Origin: Candidatus Epilinea brevis
Lineage (GTDB): Bacteria; Chloroflexota; Anaerolineae; Epilineales; Epilineaceae
Direction: 5' to 3'
DNA length: 64,000 nucleotides
Assembly: GCA_016710785.1 (NCBI GenBank)
Contig: JADJUE010000009.1
Location: 1 to 64,000 of the forward strand
Made by a program: the position numbers and the translations under genes
The notes under the pieces: generated by a model
What the model was told of the DNA's origin: nothing
The model's database searches: none
Seen by the model: only the letters and a program-made list of their open reading frames with translations
In this document: piece after piece, positions 9,444-22,519 of the stretch
How the letters are laid out: each line of letters opens with the position of its first letter
Numbering within the stretch: position 1 is the first letter of the stretch

Positions 9444-9818
9444 GGGCGACGCTCTCCATTCACAGAGCGAACGCATGACGCCAGACTGGCCTTTGGAATT
9501 GCGATGACAGGCATTCATCGGCTGGTGTAGGGGCGAAGCATCCGCTGAATGTAGGTTGGGTTTTCCAAGAGGATTGCGGCGGATGCTTCGCCCCTACGGT
9601 ATCGCACCTGGACGCGGATGCCGTCAGGTGGGAATGTGACGAATCAAGCGCCGCGGCCCATGCAGGCCATCTGAGGACGTCACGCTGATATTGCGGCAAG
9701 AACCTGACACCCCTCGCCGTTCCACCCCTCGCCAGCCCTGCACGTAGAATATGCCGTCGGGACCGGTCTCGTCCGTCCGACCCTCGTCCTCCCCGCGCAA
9801 CGGAAAGGCAGCCGCCCT
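9444..9818 (+). other. mutS-metH intergenic region
   Basis: No gene is seen. It holds a 71-bp inverted-repeat element (9527-9597) and an unremarkable leader before metH. A TAGAAT at about 9746-9751 could be a -10 box for metH. I could not recognise a cobalamin or S-adenosylhomocysteine riboswitch by eye. Confidence 0.4.
9527..9597. repeat. 71-bp inverted-repeat element
   Basis: Perfect 19-bp arms at 9527-9545 (GTAGGGGCGAAGCATCCGC) and 9579-9597 flank a 33-nt spacer that is AT-richer than the surroundings. There is no coding capacity and no visible target duplication. The layout resembles small dispersed palindromic elements (REP/MITE-like). It could also form a terminator-like hairpin after mutS, but no U-tract follows. 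Confidence 0.7.
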
Positions 9819-13571
<3,753 letters not shown>

Positions 13572-13721
13572 GTGGGGACGCGGTGGGAGAATGAGCAACG
13601 GGGAAGGGGATTCCAATCGCCCTGCCGAGCATGTAGGCGATATCCGCTTCGTTGATGGCCAATGAGGTCAGCGGGGCGGCTGCAACGCGTTCAGAATGAG
13701 TGGAGAAGAAAGTGACACACC

Positions 13722-15044
13722 ATGCCCGTGAATTGCGCCAGGGCTGTATTGATCGTCGGAATGGTAACCCTGTTTGCAGATTCCTGTTCTTCAGGAGGTG
13801 AGAGTGCACCTGCGCCAACAAGTCCATCTGTCGCCGAGACTACATTGGGTGGAAACCGTGGACGAACCTCGCAGCACCGTGGGTCGTCAACAGAAATCGA
13901 CGCCCTGAACGAATCGGGAATGGACTTTCTTGGCTGGGCTCTCGACCGTGATGTATTTGCATACGTTGTGCATGATGGAGAACATCCTGCAATACACAAC
14001 ACCGTGTACTTCAGTGTTCCTGAAGATCGTGAGAGATGTCATCTCAAGGGTCCGGTTGAGATCTCTCCCCGAATTGGGAGACCCCAACCTCTTCAATGGT
14101 TGCCCAATGGAATTGTGATCGCGACGACGACCACAGGCGTTGCCTATTCAGGGCGCCCCTGCGATGATGAGGGATTTGTACTAGACAATCGCGATCCGGG
14201 ACCTTGTGAACTGCGAACGAAGCAATTGTCACCGCTGGGGACTCTTACAGCGATCACTGAACAGTTGTCCTCCAGGGATGGCGTTGTTTCAATGGAATCC
14301 AGCATCATGGACTCTGCGACGAAGGAATTGAAGGCGAGGATCGACTGGGCTATGCCGGAAATGATGAACAGTGTGTGCAACCCGAGATTCTTTACGGATT
14401 GGATTGGAGAATCGCGATATCTGATTGGAAGGTCAAGTGTGCCTGGGCCACTCATACTGTCGGCTACTGGTGAGGTGTTGCCACTGGTCGAACAAGCATG
14501 GGCGCGGCAAGTCGTGGGAGACTCACCAGAATGGCTATCGGTGAGCGGCGTCTCGGTAGGTCCTTCAAGTGACTACGCACTCTTACTGCGCAGTTTGCGG
14601 TCACAATTGGCGATCATCTATCGATCCAAGGAAGACTCAACCGAGGACATTTCTCTCGGGGCCGGCATCGCTGCGTTTTCGCCAAACGGTAGATGGTTGG
14701 CGGTAGGAAACAAATCCGATGCGTCAGATCGGAGCCCCATCGAACTTATCGCTACGGACCGTGGTGCCGACGACAGCATCATGTCATCAAGAGGACTTGG
14801 TGAGTTGGAAGGATTGGCTTGGTCGCCGACATCAGAAATGATTGCGATCGATACCGATGACGCCACATTCGATGGCGTACATGTGCTCAAGGTTGATCCT
14901 GTCAATAGATTGCTTGTCGAGACGGACTCGTTTGGTCGTTCAGGTAGCATTGGCACCAATACATGGTCGCCGAGCGGGCGCATATTTCAAGTTCGTGACC
15001 TTGACTCTGATGTAACTCACTTCTATGCGGTGGAACGTCGGTAG
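13722..15044 (+). CDS. Lipoprotein with TolB/WD-like beta-propeller repeats
   Basis: The 440-aa product starts with a short signal ending in FADSC, a plausible lipobox, then a Ser/Gly/Pro-rich linker. The mature region has repeated strand patterns such as AAFSPNGRWLAVG, LAWSPTSEMIAID and NTWSPSGRIFQV, the 'SPDGxxLA' type of TolB/WD40-like propellers. I cannot assign a substrate or partner. The gene is visibly AT-richer than metH, as is the next lipoprotein on the other strand. Together they look like a compositionally distinct insert, and both are lipid-anchored proteins of unknown role. Confidence 0.65.
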   Translation: MPVNCARAVLIVGMVTLFADSCSSGGESAPAPTSPSVAETTLGGNRGRTSQHRGSSTEIDALNESGMDFLGWALDRDVFAYVVHDGEHPAIHNTVYFSVPEDRERCHLKGPVEISPRIGRPQPLQWLPNGIVIATTTTGVAYSGRPCDDEGFVLDNRDPGPCELRTKQLSPLGTLTAITEQLSSRDGVVSMESSIMDSATKELKARIDWAMPEMMNSVCNPRFFTDWIGESRYLIGRSSVPGPLILSATGEVLPLVEQAWARQVVGDSPEWLSVSGVSVGPSSDYALLLRSLRSQLAIIYRSKEDSTEDISLGAGIAAFSPNGRWLAVGNKSDASDRSPIELIATDRGADDSIMSSRGLGELEGLAWSPTSEMIAIDTDDATFDGVHVLKVDPVNRLLVETDSFGRSGSIGTNTWSPSGRIFQVRDLDSDVTHFYAVERR

Positions 15045-15162
15045 TTCAACGCCATGAGGAAAAGCCATCTCCATAGACTTGTCAGCAAGGTTTGAGACAT
15101 CCGGTATTGTGGCGGACGCTTTCTCACCGACAAGATCAGCGCGCTGTCCGGCCGGTGGGACA

Positions 15163-15933
15163 TCAAGGATCTGGTTGGACTGGGAGCAAGAAAGGCACTG
15201 ACAGAGTTGACTCCTGAGGACTCTTAGATACAGTTGCTCGAGCACTTTCGATGATATCTGTGTACCCACCCATTGGCTCTTCGTTGACGTCTTTGAAGAA
15301 ATTGCCGCTCTTTCGCCAATACAACTCTGGAATGACGCTACAGAAATTATGCCCTGATAGCTCAATCTTCTGCTTCATCAAGTCAAACATGTGCACATCA
15401 CCCATTGATAGGCTGGGTTCAAAGACATGGGTGTATCTATCTCCGACAACCAACACTTCGTCTCCCAATTCTCCAATCTCTTCGCTTACGAAGAGATTGG
15501 TGAAAAAGACCATAGTGAGATATTCGCAATCCTCAGTGCTGGAACTCGACTTGATCATCTCTGTTACCTCAATGTCCACGATTCGAGTTCTACCAGTCAC
15601 ATTAACACGGGGATCTTCAGTTGATCGGTCTCGAAACGGATTTGGCATCCAGCCATTGGCTGTATTCCATCGCCTTGGCCCGATGGACACTATCACTCCT
15701 CTGGCCGCGAGATCTCTTTCCGATGTGATGGCAGTCAGAAAGTCTCTCGTGTCCTGATTCAAAGCCATCGCAACATACGGCCCCTCTCCAATGAATGTAG
15801 ATGTCGAGTGCCCACTCCGCTTGTCAACGTCAGCGACGCCACAGGCGACCAACATCATCGAAGTGACAACGATGGTCATTGAGATGACTCCGTGTTGACT
15901 CAGTTTTGTTCTCCTCGTAGTAGACCGATTCAT
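15163..15933 (-). CDS. Putative lipoprotein, unknown function
   Basis: About 256 aa. ATG 15933 is chosen because GGGAGGAAG (15937-15945 on the minus strand) precedes it by 3 nt, whereas longer frames lack such a site. The signal ends with TSMMLVACG, a lipobox, so the protein is predicted to be lipidated. The mature part contains RIVDIEVTEMIKSSS, LVVGDRYTHVFEPSLSMGD and LDLMKQKIELSG-like elements, reminiscent of secreted domains that describe exposure or rate values, but I recognise no family. It converges on the propeller lipoprotein, shares its AT-richer composition, and is followed upstream by a long gene-free region with a palindrome. Confidence 0.6.
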   Translation of the reverse strand: MNRSTTRRTKLSQHGVISMTIVVTSMMLVACGVADVDKRSGHSTSTFIGEGPYVAMALNQDTRDFLTAITSERDLAARGVIVSIGPRRWNTANGWMPNPFRDRSTEDPRVNVTGRTRIVDIEVTEMIKSSSSTEDCEYLTMVFFTNLFVSEEIGELGDEVLVVGDRYTHVFEPSLSMGDVHMFDLMKQKIELSGHNFCSVIPELYWRKSGNFFKDVNEEPMGGYTDIIESARATVSKSPQESTLSVPFLLPVQPDP

Positions 15934-16642
15934 GACTTCCTCCCGACACGGGTATCTTAGCCTGCGCGAGCGAGCAGTCAAGGACGGCTGGTGCGTCGGC
16001 GTGGAACGCCAATCAGGAGTGACTGCAGATGTCCATGGGGCACTCCGTGCCGCCGGGGAGACCGCTTAACTATACGCGCACGCGATGCCGCGCCGTCAAG
16101 GGTGCTGTGGTCGGCCGCCAGGCACTGGTAACCCCGGGTGACCGATGCTTACCTCGCCGCAGCAAGGCTTACCGCCGCGCCGAAACACTTACCTAAGCAA
16201 GACCTCCGAAGTTACTAACCGCGAACACCAGTCTTAGCTAACCGCGACCTCTACACTTAGAAACTTCGGACCCCGAGGTTAGCTAAGAGAACCCCTCGCG
16301 GTTAGTAACTTCGGACCCTCAGGTTAGGTAAGCATCGAGGCGCGGCCTAGGACCTGACCTGAAGGGGCGTACAGACACGCCTAACCACGAGTTTGCCTGT
16401 CGTTGTCCCAATGCGGGCCGCTCGTGCATCTCAATGAGCAAGCGAACGAAGTCGAGATCGGTCGCGCAGCCCAGTCCTCCATCCATGCAACAGGAGGGAG
16501 ACCAGTACCGCAGCATGGCTTGGGTTCGTCATCGGCAATCCGACTCGCGACTTGATTCACGGGGGGCAATGCAGGTTCAGTCATGAGTCGTCTCGCGCGC
16601 CATGGGGCCGCCGCATGCGGTGACAGGTGCTCTCAGCGACCA
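15934..16642. other. 709-nt gene-free region with nested palindrome
   Basis: The region lies between two leftward genes. It contains the ribosome site and leader of the lipoprotein on its left edge, the 16188-16332 palindrome, and a stretch (about 16340-16584) whose minus-strand reading (for example ATDLDFVRLLIEMHE) might be a gene scrap but is split over two frames and matches nothing I know. Confidence 0.5.
16188..16332. repeat. 145-bp nested imperfect palindrome
   Basis: Three arm pairs share one centre at about 16260: CTTACCTAA at 16188-16196 with 16324-16332, TCCGAAGTTACTAACCGCGA at 16205-16224 with 16296-16315 (20 bp, perfect), and TCTTAGCTAACC at 16232-16243 with 16277-16288 (12 bp, perfect). 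The loop contains AACTTCGGACCC, repeated directly 45 bases later. Extra copies of the outer motif (GCTTACC) occur just upstream at 16148 and 16168. There is no coding capacity. Confidence 0.8.
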
Positions 16643-18937
16643 TCAAGGCGACACGAACGGCCGGATCTGCTTGAGGATGACTCCCGGCCCCCGCCCGTCC
16701 AGCTTGAACTCGATCTCGAAGGCCGCTGTATCGGTCGGGATGCCGTACAGGGCCGCGAAGTGCCGCTGCGCCAGGCGTGCCGCGTCGGCCAGGACAGTGA
16801 CCTCTTGTGGCCTGAGGACTGGACGGTCGATCGAAGCGCTTGATGCCTGCAGCCGGTCGATGCGCCAGCTGCCGAGGAAGGGCCGCCGGTGCAGCACCAG
16901 CACTTCGGGGAACGCGCCGCCCGTTGCGTTCGTCACGGACAACTCGCCAGGCTGGACGTTGACAGTGAACCCGGTCCCGCCTGGCTCCGCCATGTTCGTG
17001 GTAACGAGCACGCCGTTCGCGTCTTCGTCGGGGTACGCGCGGCTGACGAGCACACCCATGTGCACCCTGCGGTGTGGCACGCCCCACCAGTCACGTTCCT
17101 CGAAGGCGCGGAAGGACCATGCCGATGCCCAGACCTTACGGATTCGGTCCGGCGCGTAGTCGTCGTCAGGATCGACAGTGGCCGTGACCGAGTCGTACAG
17201 CCCAGCGCCGCTGAAGCCCGGTAGGTCCTCGGCGTTGGTCGACGACCGGAGCCGGAAAGCGTGGTCGCCGAACTGCGCTCGCGCCATGTCGACGAGCGTT
17301 GCGCCGAACGCTGAGGCGACCGGCGCACGCTGTATGGCGGTGCGTAGGCCGTGCAGCGCCGCAGCGCGGACGGCGCCGTCGGTGGCGAACGTGGGGTCGT
17401 CGAGCAAGCGGTCGATGTAGGCCGACATCGGCAGGCCGACGTCCTCAGGCACCACCGCTTCGCTGAGGATCCCTTTGCACACCGTCGCCGCCACCTCGCA
17501 GGTTTCGCTCGGCATTGACCTGGCGCATCGTCCTTGCCAGTCATCACAGCTCGCCACCACCACCCTGATGGAGGCTAGGTGCGCATCGTAGGCACTGAAG
17601 GGCACGGCGAGACCGCCCGGCGCGAGGTCCGGCATGAGGCGGTGTAACTCGGCCAGGTTCGCTGCCTTTGTGCCGACGCTCGAAGCATCCGCGAAGCCGA
17701 GGTCGGCGAGGTTGCGAACGGCGGTCACCGATAGATTCGCGGGCGGCAGCCCGAGGGGCGCCGGACGGCGGCCCGCCGCGAAGGCACGTGCTTCTTCCGC
17801 TGTCGCAGCGCGGATCGAAAAGTCGGTCGGGCTGACCTCGAGTCGCACGAGCGCGCCGACGTACGGAGCTATTCGCCGGTCGCTCGTCGCGTCGAGCAAG
17901 GCCATGTTCGGCGTGCCGCGGGCGCGGGCGAGGACGTTGACATGCGCCAAGGTGGTCTGAAGTCGCTGGGTGATCGTCCCGGCCACGATCGGGAGATCGA
18001 GGGGCAAGTCGTCGAGGATGATGATGTCGCCGCTGCCAATACCCTCGTCGTCCGCTCCCATCGCGACGACATCGTCAGCTCCAACGACCCGCAACCGACC
18101 GAAGGCGACCCCCGGGTTGAGCGCTTGGAGCCGCTGGCCTGCGTTCAATGCCTCGCTCGACGCCCACGGAACGCCAGCCTGGCGGAGTGTGGGAGACATC
18201 GTGCGCGCGGCCTCAGCTTGGGCGAACCCGTTGGGGAAGTAGACCAGTCGGGCGAGCGGAGCCGGCCCTCCGGCAGGATGGTCCAGCAGCATCGGCATCC
18301 GGGCAAGGAGCAGCCGATGGGCCAGCGCGATGTCGGCCGGTGTCAGGCGGGCATTGGGCGCGAAGCGCAGCGCGATGGGGGCGCTGATCGGCTCGCTGGC
18401 TGAGGGCAGGGGAGGGGCCGCTGAGCTTGAACGGGGTTCGGCGGCAGCGTGGATGGCGTCCACCCGCACCGTGCGGTCCGGGTACCATGTCAGGATCGGC
18501 GCCAGCTGCGCCGGTACGTCGACACCGTACGTGAACGCGTCGAACGAGAGGCGCGTCCATGCGCGGGTAGAGCGGCGCAGCATCGCATGGCTGAAGTCGT
18601 AGTGGATCGACCGCCGACCCGCCTCATCGGCACCGCTTGGGATGAAGTACACGCCCGGCTCCGCAGCGCGGACATCGACGAGCATGGCCAGCACCTCGAA
18701 GGTGCGCCCCGCGGCGGTCTGCGATGACGCGGCCAGCGCCTCGAACTGCGCCCATCCGGCCGGTCCGGGGTCGAAGGCGGTGCGATAGGTGGCGAAGGCC
18801 GACGGGGGGACGGGCGCATCGCGGACGACGGCCGAGCCTAGGCCGACGACGAGAACGGCGCTCAGCATGATGGCGGCAGCGAGGAATGCAGCTCGTCTTG
18901 TGAGCCGGCGGCGGGAGGAGGAGGGGGGGAGGGTCAT
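16643..18937 (-). CDS. Exported PEP/pyruvate-binding (PPDK-N-like) protein
   Basis: The 764-aa protein has an N-terminal hydrophobic segment (residues about 15-36, FLAAAIMLSAVLVVGLGSAV) that predicts export or anchoring. The middle contains a swivelling-domain-like block (GDIIILDDLPLDLPIVAGTI, then LAHVNVLARARGTPNMAL). The C-terminal half is the nucleotide-binding part of pyruvate phosphate dikinase/PEP synthase: VGTKAANLAELHRL, FRLRSSTNAEDLPGFSGAGLYDS, KVWASAWSFRAFEERD, GVLV and EIEFKLDGRGPGVILKQIRP. Intracellular relatives use ATP to phosphorylate pyruvate or other acceptors; an exported version is unusual. Its ATG overlaps the stop of the upstream membrane-protein gene by ATGA, so the two are translated together. 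The substrate is unknown. Confidence 0.75.
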   Translation of the reverse strand: MTLPPSSSRRRLTRRAAFLAAAIMLSAVLVVGLGSAVVRDAPVPPSAFATYRTAFDPGPAGWAQFEALAASSQTAAGRTFEVLAMLVDVRAAEPGVYFIPSGADEAGRRSIHYDFSHAMLRRSTRAWTRLSFDAFTYGVDVPAQLAPILTWYPDRTVRVDAIHAAAEPRSSSAAPPLPSASEPISAPIALRFAPNARLTPADIALAHRLLLARMPMLLDHPAGGPAPLARLVYFPNGFAQAEAARTMSPTLRQAGVPWASSEALNAGQRLQALNPGVAFGRLRVVGADDVVAMGADDEGIGSGDIIILDDLPLDLPIVAGTITQRLQTTLAHVNVLARARGTPNMALLDATSDRRIAPYVGALVRLEVSPTDFSIRAATAEEARAFAAGRRPAPLGLPPANLSVTAVRNLADLGFADASSVGTKAANLAELHRLMPDLAPGGLAVPFSAYDAHLASIRVVVASCDDWQGRCARSMPSETCEVAATVCKGILSEAVVPEDVGLPMSAYIDRLLDDPTFATDGAVRAAALHGLRTAIQRAPVASAFGATLVDMARAQFGDHAFRLRSSTNAEDLPGFSGAGLYDSVTATVDPDDDYAPDRIRKVWASAWSFRAFEERDWWGVPHRRVHMGVLVSRAYPDEDANGVLVTTNMAEPGGTGFTVNVQPGELSVTNATGGAFPEVLVLHRRPFLGSWRIDRLQASSASIDRPVLRPQEVTVLADAARLAQRHFAALYGIPTDTAAFEIEFKLDGRGPGVILKQIRPFVSP

Positions 18938-19596
18938 CGAGGCCAGAGTGTAGGCGGCACACGGGTGGGTAGAGACAGTATCCTTCGGATCTTGGCGTCG
19001 TCCGGGTCGAGGTCTCTGGACGAATCGCCCTCGATGACCCGGCTGGGCGCCTGCGTCTGGTTGTCAGCAGCGGTTGCCGCGACCAGCGGGATGAGTTCTA
19101 TCGTCCGCCCGTCAGGGCTGTAGCGATATGCCGAAAGGAACCTTGCAGTCTCGATGGTCTTGTCCGGATCGGCTTCGAATGTAGTCACAATGCCCCGTTT
19201 CGGATACCACGCGATGCGCAATCGTCCGTTTCGGAAAGGGAGGTACCCATGGTCGCCCTCGCACCACGTAGGCCCGACGTCCCTCCAACGCCAAGCGCCG
19301 GCTGGCCTGGCGTGAACTGACCAGCAAGTGCCCCAAAACGACTGGCTGTAGACCTCTACGACGAGGTTCCCGTCGGGCTGCGTAGACCGAACAACGACAT
19401 CCTTGCGTCCAAGGAGGGCATATAGGAACACAACCCTGCAAGCGCCTAAGAGGACGATTGCGACAAGGATGAGGGCAACCTGCTGGCCGACCACCCGCAG
19501 CCAGCGCCGTCTCGAAGGGAGCTGCGGCGCCGATGTCGGCAGGTCTCCCGGATCCTCACTGGCCGACCCTGCCGGCGGTTCGTCAACGCGGTTCAT
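18934..19596 (-). CDS. Single-pass membrane protein, unknown function
   Basis: 220 aa from ATG 19596. A polar, Pro-rich cytoplasmic N-terminus is followed by one transmembrane helix (about residues 35-60, QQVALILVAIVLLGACRVVFLYALLG) and an outside domain with SFWGTCWSVHARP and FRNGRLRIAWYPKRGIVTTFE. I do not recognise the family. Its stop overlaps the start of the exported PEP-binding gene (ATGA), and its start overlaps the previous gene's end by 14 bases, so the three genes form a tight leftward operon. A role supporting the exported protein is inferred from coupling only. Confidence 0.6.
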   Translation of the reverse strand: MNRVDEPPAGSASEDPGDLPTSAPQLPSRRRWLRVVGQQVALILVAIVLLGACRVVFLYALLGRKDVVVRSTQPDGNLVVEVYSQSFWGTCWSVHARPAGAWRWRDVGPTWCEGDHGYLPFRNGRLRIAWYPKRGIVTTFEADPDKTIETARFLSAYRYSPDGRTIELIPLVAATAADNQTQAPSRVIEGDSSRDLDPDDAKIRRILSLPTRVPPTLWPR

Positions 19597-20212
19597 CGCC
19601 ACCCACCACCCTTACAAGTTGCCCGCCTAGACCGATGCGGAAGACGCCCAGTCGAAAGTTCTGCGCGCCGCTGTCACCCACCGTTCTCTTTCCAAACACG
19701 ATGAAGGTGCTCTTGGCCGGGCCTGGTTTGATTTCAAACCCGTCGGGATCCAGGGACTCCATTCGGTCGTGGCCGCTACACGCTCTAACTCCCAGTGTCT
19801 GCAGCACCCATCCTCGCGACAGCAGGACGACTACTTCATCGCATACCTGAAACCACTCGGCCGAACGCAACAAGGCCAAGCGGACGGAGCGGCCAGCGAC
19901 GGTCGGCAACTGTATTCGATGCAGGGTATGGGGCTCGCCGAGATACATCGATCCGAAGAGCCCGCAGGCGACCAGTAGCGGCCCCATCACCGCGAGCACC
20001 ACGTCTCGTTTTCGCGGTGGCCACTGCCACTTCAGTACCAGCAGGCACAAGGGCCAACTCCAAGACAGCGCATCCCAGTAGCTGCTCTTCATCCGCTCCG
20101 GATTAGGGACATAGCCAGCCCACTTCAGCAGCCACGTCGACACTGACAGCCCGAGGAGGCACCAAACCCCGACGCGCGCCACCCGCCACCACGAGACGCC
20201 TGTCCCGAGCAT
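19583..20212 (-). CDS. Multi-pass membrane protein, unknown function
   Basis: About 209 aa from ATG 20212; a GTG at 20218 is an alternative start. A purine-rich GAGGGG just upstream could serve as ribosome site. Three hydrophobic stretches are visible: VGVWCLLGLSVSTWLL, DALSWSWPLCLLVLKW and VVLAVMGPLLVACGLFGSMYLG. A C-terminal domain follows with GFEIKPGPAKSTFIVFGKR. No family is recognised. It heads the three-gene leftward operon with the single-pass protein and the exported PEP/pyruvate-binding protein. Confidence 0.55.
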   Translation of the reverse strand: MLGTGVSWWRVARVGVWCLLGLSVSTWLLKWAGYVPNPERMKSSYWDALSWSWPLCLLVLKWQWPPRKRDVVLAVMGPLLVACGLFGSMYLGEPHTLHRIQLPTVAGRSVRLALLRSAEWFQVCDEVVVLLSRGWVLQTLGVRACSGHDRMESLDPDGFEIKPGPAKSTFIVFGKRTVGDSGAQNFRLGVFRIGLGGQLVRVVGGDEPR

Positions 20213-20471
20213 CGCCACCCCCTCAGCCGGCCCAAAAACCGTTCTGTACTATCGCGAGTATAGACGGATCCTCATCGGCGCCGCAACTCGAGCTTCGACG
20301 TCCTCCGCGTCGCACGACGGCGCGGGGGAGACCTCGACGTTCAAACCGGCGCCACTTTCCGGACTGCCGACGGACGGCTACAATCGCTCCGCCCTGCCGC
20401 GTCATGTCGTTTCGTCCGGTCCGCGATCGAGCCCGCGTTCGTGGCGAGGCTGCTCCCTGAGGATTCATGCC

Positions 20472-22352
20472 ATGCGTCCTTCCATCGTGGTGCTCTTCAT
20501 CGCCTCCGTAGGCATGTCGTCAGCGCTTGTCCTGTCAGGCGGCGAGACGGCGGATGACAGCGTCTCCGGAGCCGCCGGCGACATCGGCGCGATCATTCCC
20601 GCCGATCGCCGCATCGACTGGACGCACAACACCGGCGTGCCGGGAGGCATCCCCGAGTGGACGCGCATCTGCGCGACCGTCGATGCCGCCACCTATGGCA
20701 CCGGCGTGAGCGACGCCACCGCGGCCATTCAGGCCGCCATCAACACCTGCGCGACCAGTGCTCCCGGGACCCAACCCGGCCCGGGCGTGATCGCCATCCC
20801 GGCCGGCACCTACCGGCTCGACGGCTCGGTGAACATCGACCGGTCCTACACCGTGATCCGAGGCGCAGGGGCCGATCAGACGACCTTTGTCGCCGGCGGG
20901 CAGGCCTTCAGCATCGGCGTCAACGGCGTCGCCTTCAAGAACATCGCCATCACCGCCGGCGCCAACAAGGGCTCGACAGCGCTCACCCTGGCCGACATCT
21001 CCGACCTCGCCGTCGGACAGCTGATCGCCATCTCGGCCGACAACGAGCCCGGTCTGGTCTTCGCGAGCCGCCACTCCACCCACGACGCCAAACAAATGGC
21101 GCTCATCACCGCCATCGATCGCAACACCATCACAGTGACCCCGCCGCTCCTCTGGAGCTACTCGCCAAATCCCGTCCTGCTCTACAGCTTCGTCGGCATC
21201 AACCGCTTTGTCGGCCTGGAGGACATGAAGGTCGACCACGCGCAGGGCAGGAGCGGCGCTTCGTTCATGCTCGATCAGTGCTACGGCTGCTGGGTGCGCG
21301 GGATGTTCTCGGTCAAGCCGGGCAGCTACCACACCTACGTCCTCGATTCCCTTCTGGGGGAGATCCGCGACAGCTACTTCCTCGATTCGCAGACCTACGG
21401 ATCCGACAACGCCGGGCTCAACGTGCGGGGCACGACGAACGGCGGAGTGAACCAGGGCGCGGTGACAGGGTTCAAGTTCGAGAACAACATCTTCGACAAG
21501 ACCTTCCCCGGAATCGAGCTGCAGAACGCGTCGTCGGGCAACTTCGTCGGCTACAACTACGGCTATGCCACCCAGGCGGGCGACCGCGAGCCGGGCGACA
21601 CCTATGTCGCCTGGAACACGGGCATGTTCAACGACAACCACGGGCCCCACGACATGATGAACCTCTGGGAAGGCAACACGGGTGAGCAGTTCACTTCCGA
21701 CGGCTACTTTGGTTCGGCGAGCCACGGCACGCTGTTCAGGAACCACTTCACGGGACTGAACCCACGCTTCCAGATCGCCTGGAACGCCATCTCGCTCAAC
21801 CGCTGGTCGTACCATTACAACATCGTCGGTAACGTGCTGGGCACCCTATCGCCCAGGGCAGTAACCTACCAGTTCGGCGACACGGCGAGCTGCTACGCCG
21901 GCAAGGGTATCTACCGGCTGGGCTTTCCCAACATGGGCAACTGCGGCCTGACCTCGTTCGACGGGGCCAACCCGCCCGGAATCGACAGCACCGTCATCAC
22001 CACGCTCCTGCGCTGGGGCAACTTCGACACCCAGCACAACGGCGCGGTGTGGGACGCCGCGGAGATCCCGTCCGGCGTTTCGGTGCCGGCGACGCAGCTG
22101 CTCCCCGCGTCCATCTATTACGACCGCAAGCCATCCTGGTGGCCGGCAGCCGTCGCCTGGCCGCCGATTGGCCCCGACGTGGCGGGTGGCGAGCTTGTCA
22201 GCGGTCAAGCCTGGAAGATCCCGGCGCAGCGCTGCTACGAGTCGCAGAACCTGGGCGAGGGCGGCGCGTTCAGCCGCGCGACTTGTTACGGGCAGGCGGA
22301 GGCGCCGGGCGAGCTGATGTACCTGCCGGCGCTGCTCGCTAACAGGGGCTGA
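20472..22352 (+). CDS. Secreted pectate-lyase-superfamily (right-handed beta-helix) protein
   Basis: 626 aa with a signal peptide (VVLFIASVGMSSALVLSG). The mature start DWTHNTGVPGGIPEWTRIC and DATAAIQAAINTC, followed by GVIAIPAGTYRLDGSVNI and YTVIRGAGADQTTFV, is the standard entry of glycosyl-hydrolase-28-related pectate lyase folds. Later coils (FKFENNIFDKTFPGIELQNA, FVGYNYGYATQAGD, GTLFRNHFTG) fit a beta-helix. These proteins bind or cleave acidic polysaccharides; catalytic residues cannot be confirmed by eye. The last residues (LMYLPALLANRG) form a YLP tag shared with other secreted proteins here. ATG 20472 has TGAGGA 8 nt upstream. Confidence 0.8.
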   Translation: MRPSIVVLFIASVGMSSALVLSGGETADDSVSGAAGDIGAIIPADRRIDWTHNTGVPGGIPEWTRICATVDAATYGTGVSDATAAIQAAINTCATSAPGTQPGPGVIAIPAGTYRLDGSVNIDRSYTVIRGAGADQTTFVAGGQAFSIGVNGVAFKNIAITAGANKGSTALTLADISDLAVGQLIAISADNEPGLVFASRHSTHDAKQMALITAIDRNTITVTPPLLWSYSPNPVLLYSFVGINRFVGLEDMKVDHAQGRSGASFMLDQCYGCWVRGMFSVKPGSYHTYVLDSLLGEIRDSYFLDSQTYGSDNAGLNVRGTTNGGVNQGAVTGFKFENNIFDKTFPGIELQNASSGNFVGYNYGYATQAGDREPGDTYVAWNTGMFNDNHGPHDMMNLWEGNTGEQFTSDGYFGSASHGTLFRNHFTGLNPRFQIAWNAISLNRWSYHYNIVGNVLGTLSPRAVTYQFGDTASCYAGKGIYRLGFPNMGNCGLTSFDGANPPGIDSTVITTLLRWGNFDTQHNGAVWDAAEIPSGVSVPATQLLPASIYYDRKPSWWPAAVAWPPIGPDVAGGELVSGQAWKIPAQRCYESQNLGEGGAFSRATCYGQAEAPGELMYLPALLANRG

Positions 22353-22519
22353 ATGTCATGACGGATTGTGCAACGCAATGACGTAGGATGTGCTGCGCAG
22401 CCTCGTCGTGCAGGACGCGTCTCCCCCGAGTGACGGACAGGGACACTGGCTTGCCGGCCGTGGGCGCGACCCTGGTTACAAGGTAGGATAGAGCCATGAA
22501 AGGGAAGAGGAGCCAATCC

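Noticed and set aside
9598..9818. Cobalamin or SAH riboswitch upstream of metH
   Set aside because: No conserved box or plausible multi-stem fold was recognised by eye; a covariance-model search would be needed and would decide it.
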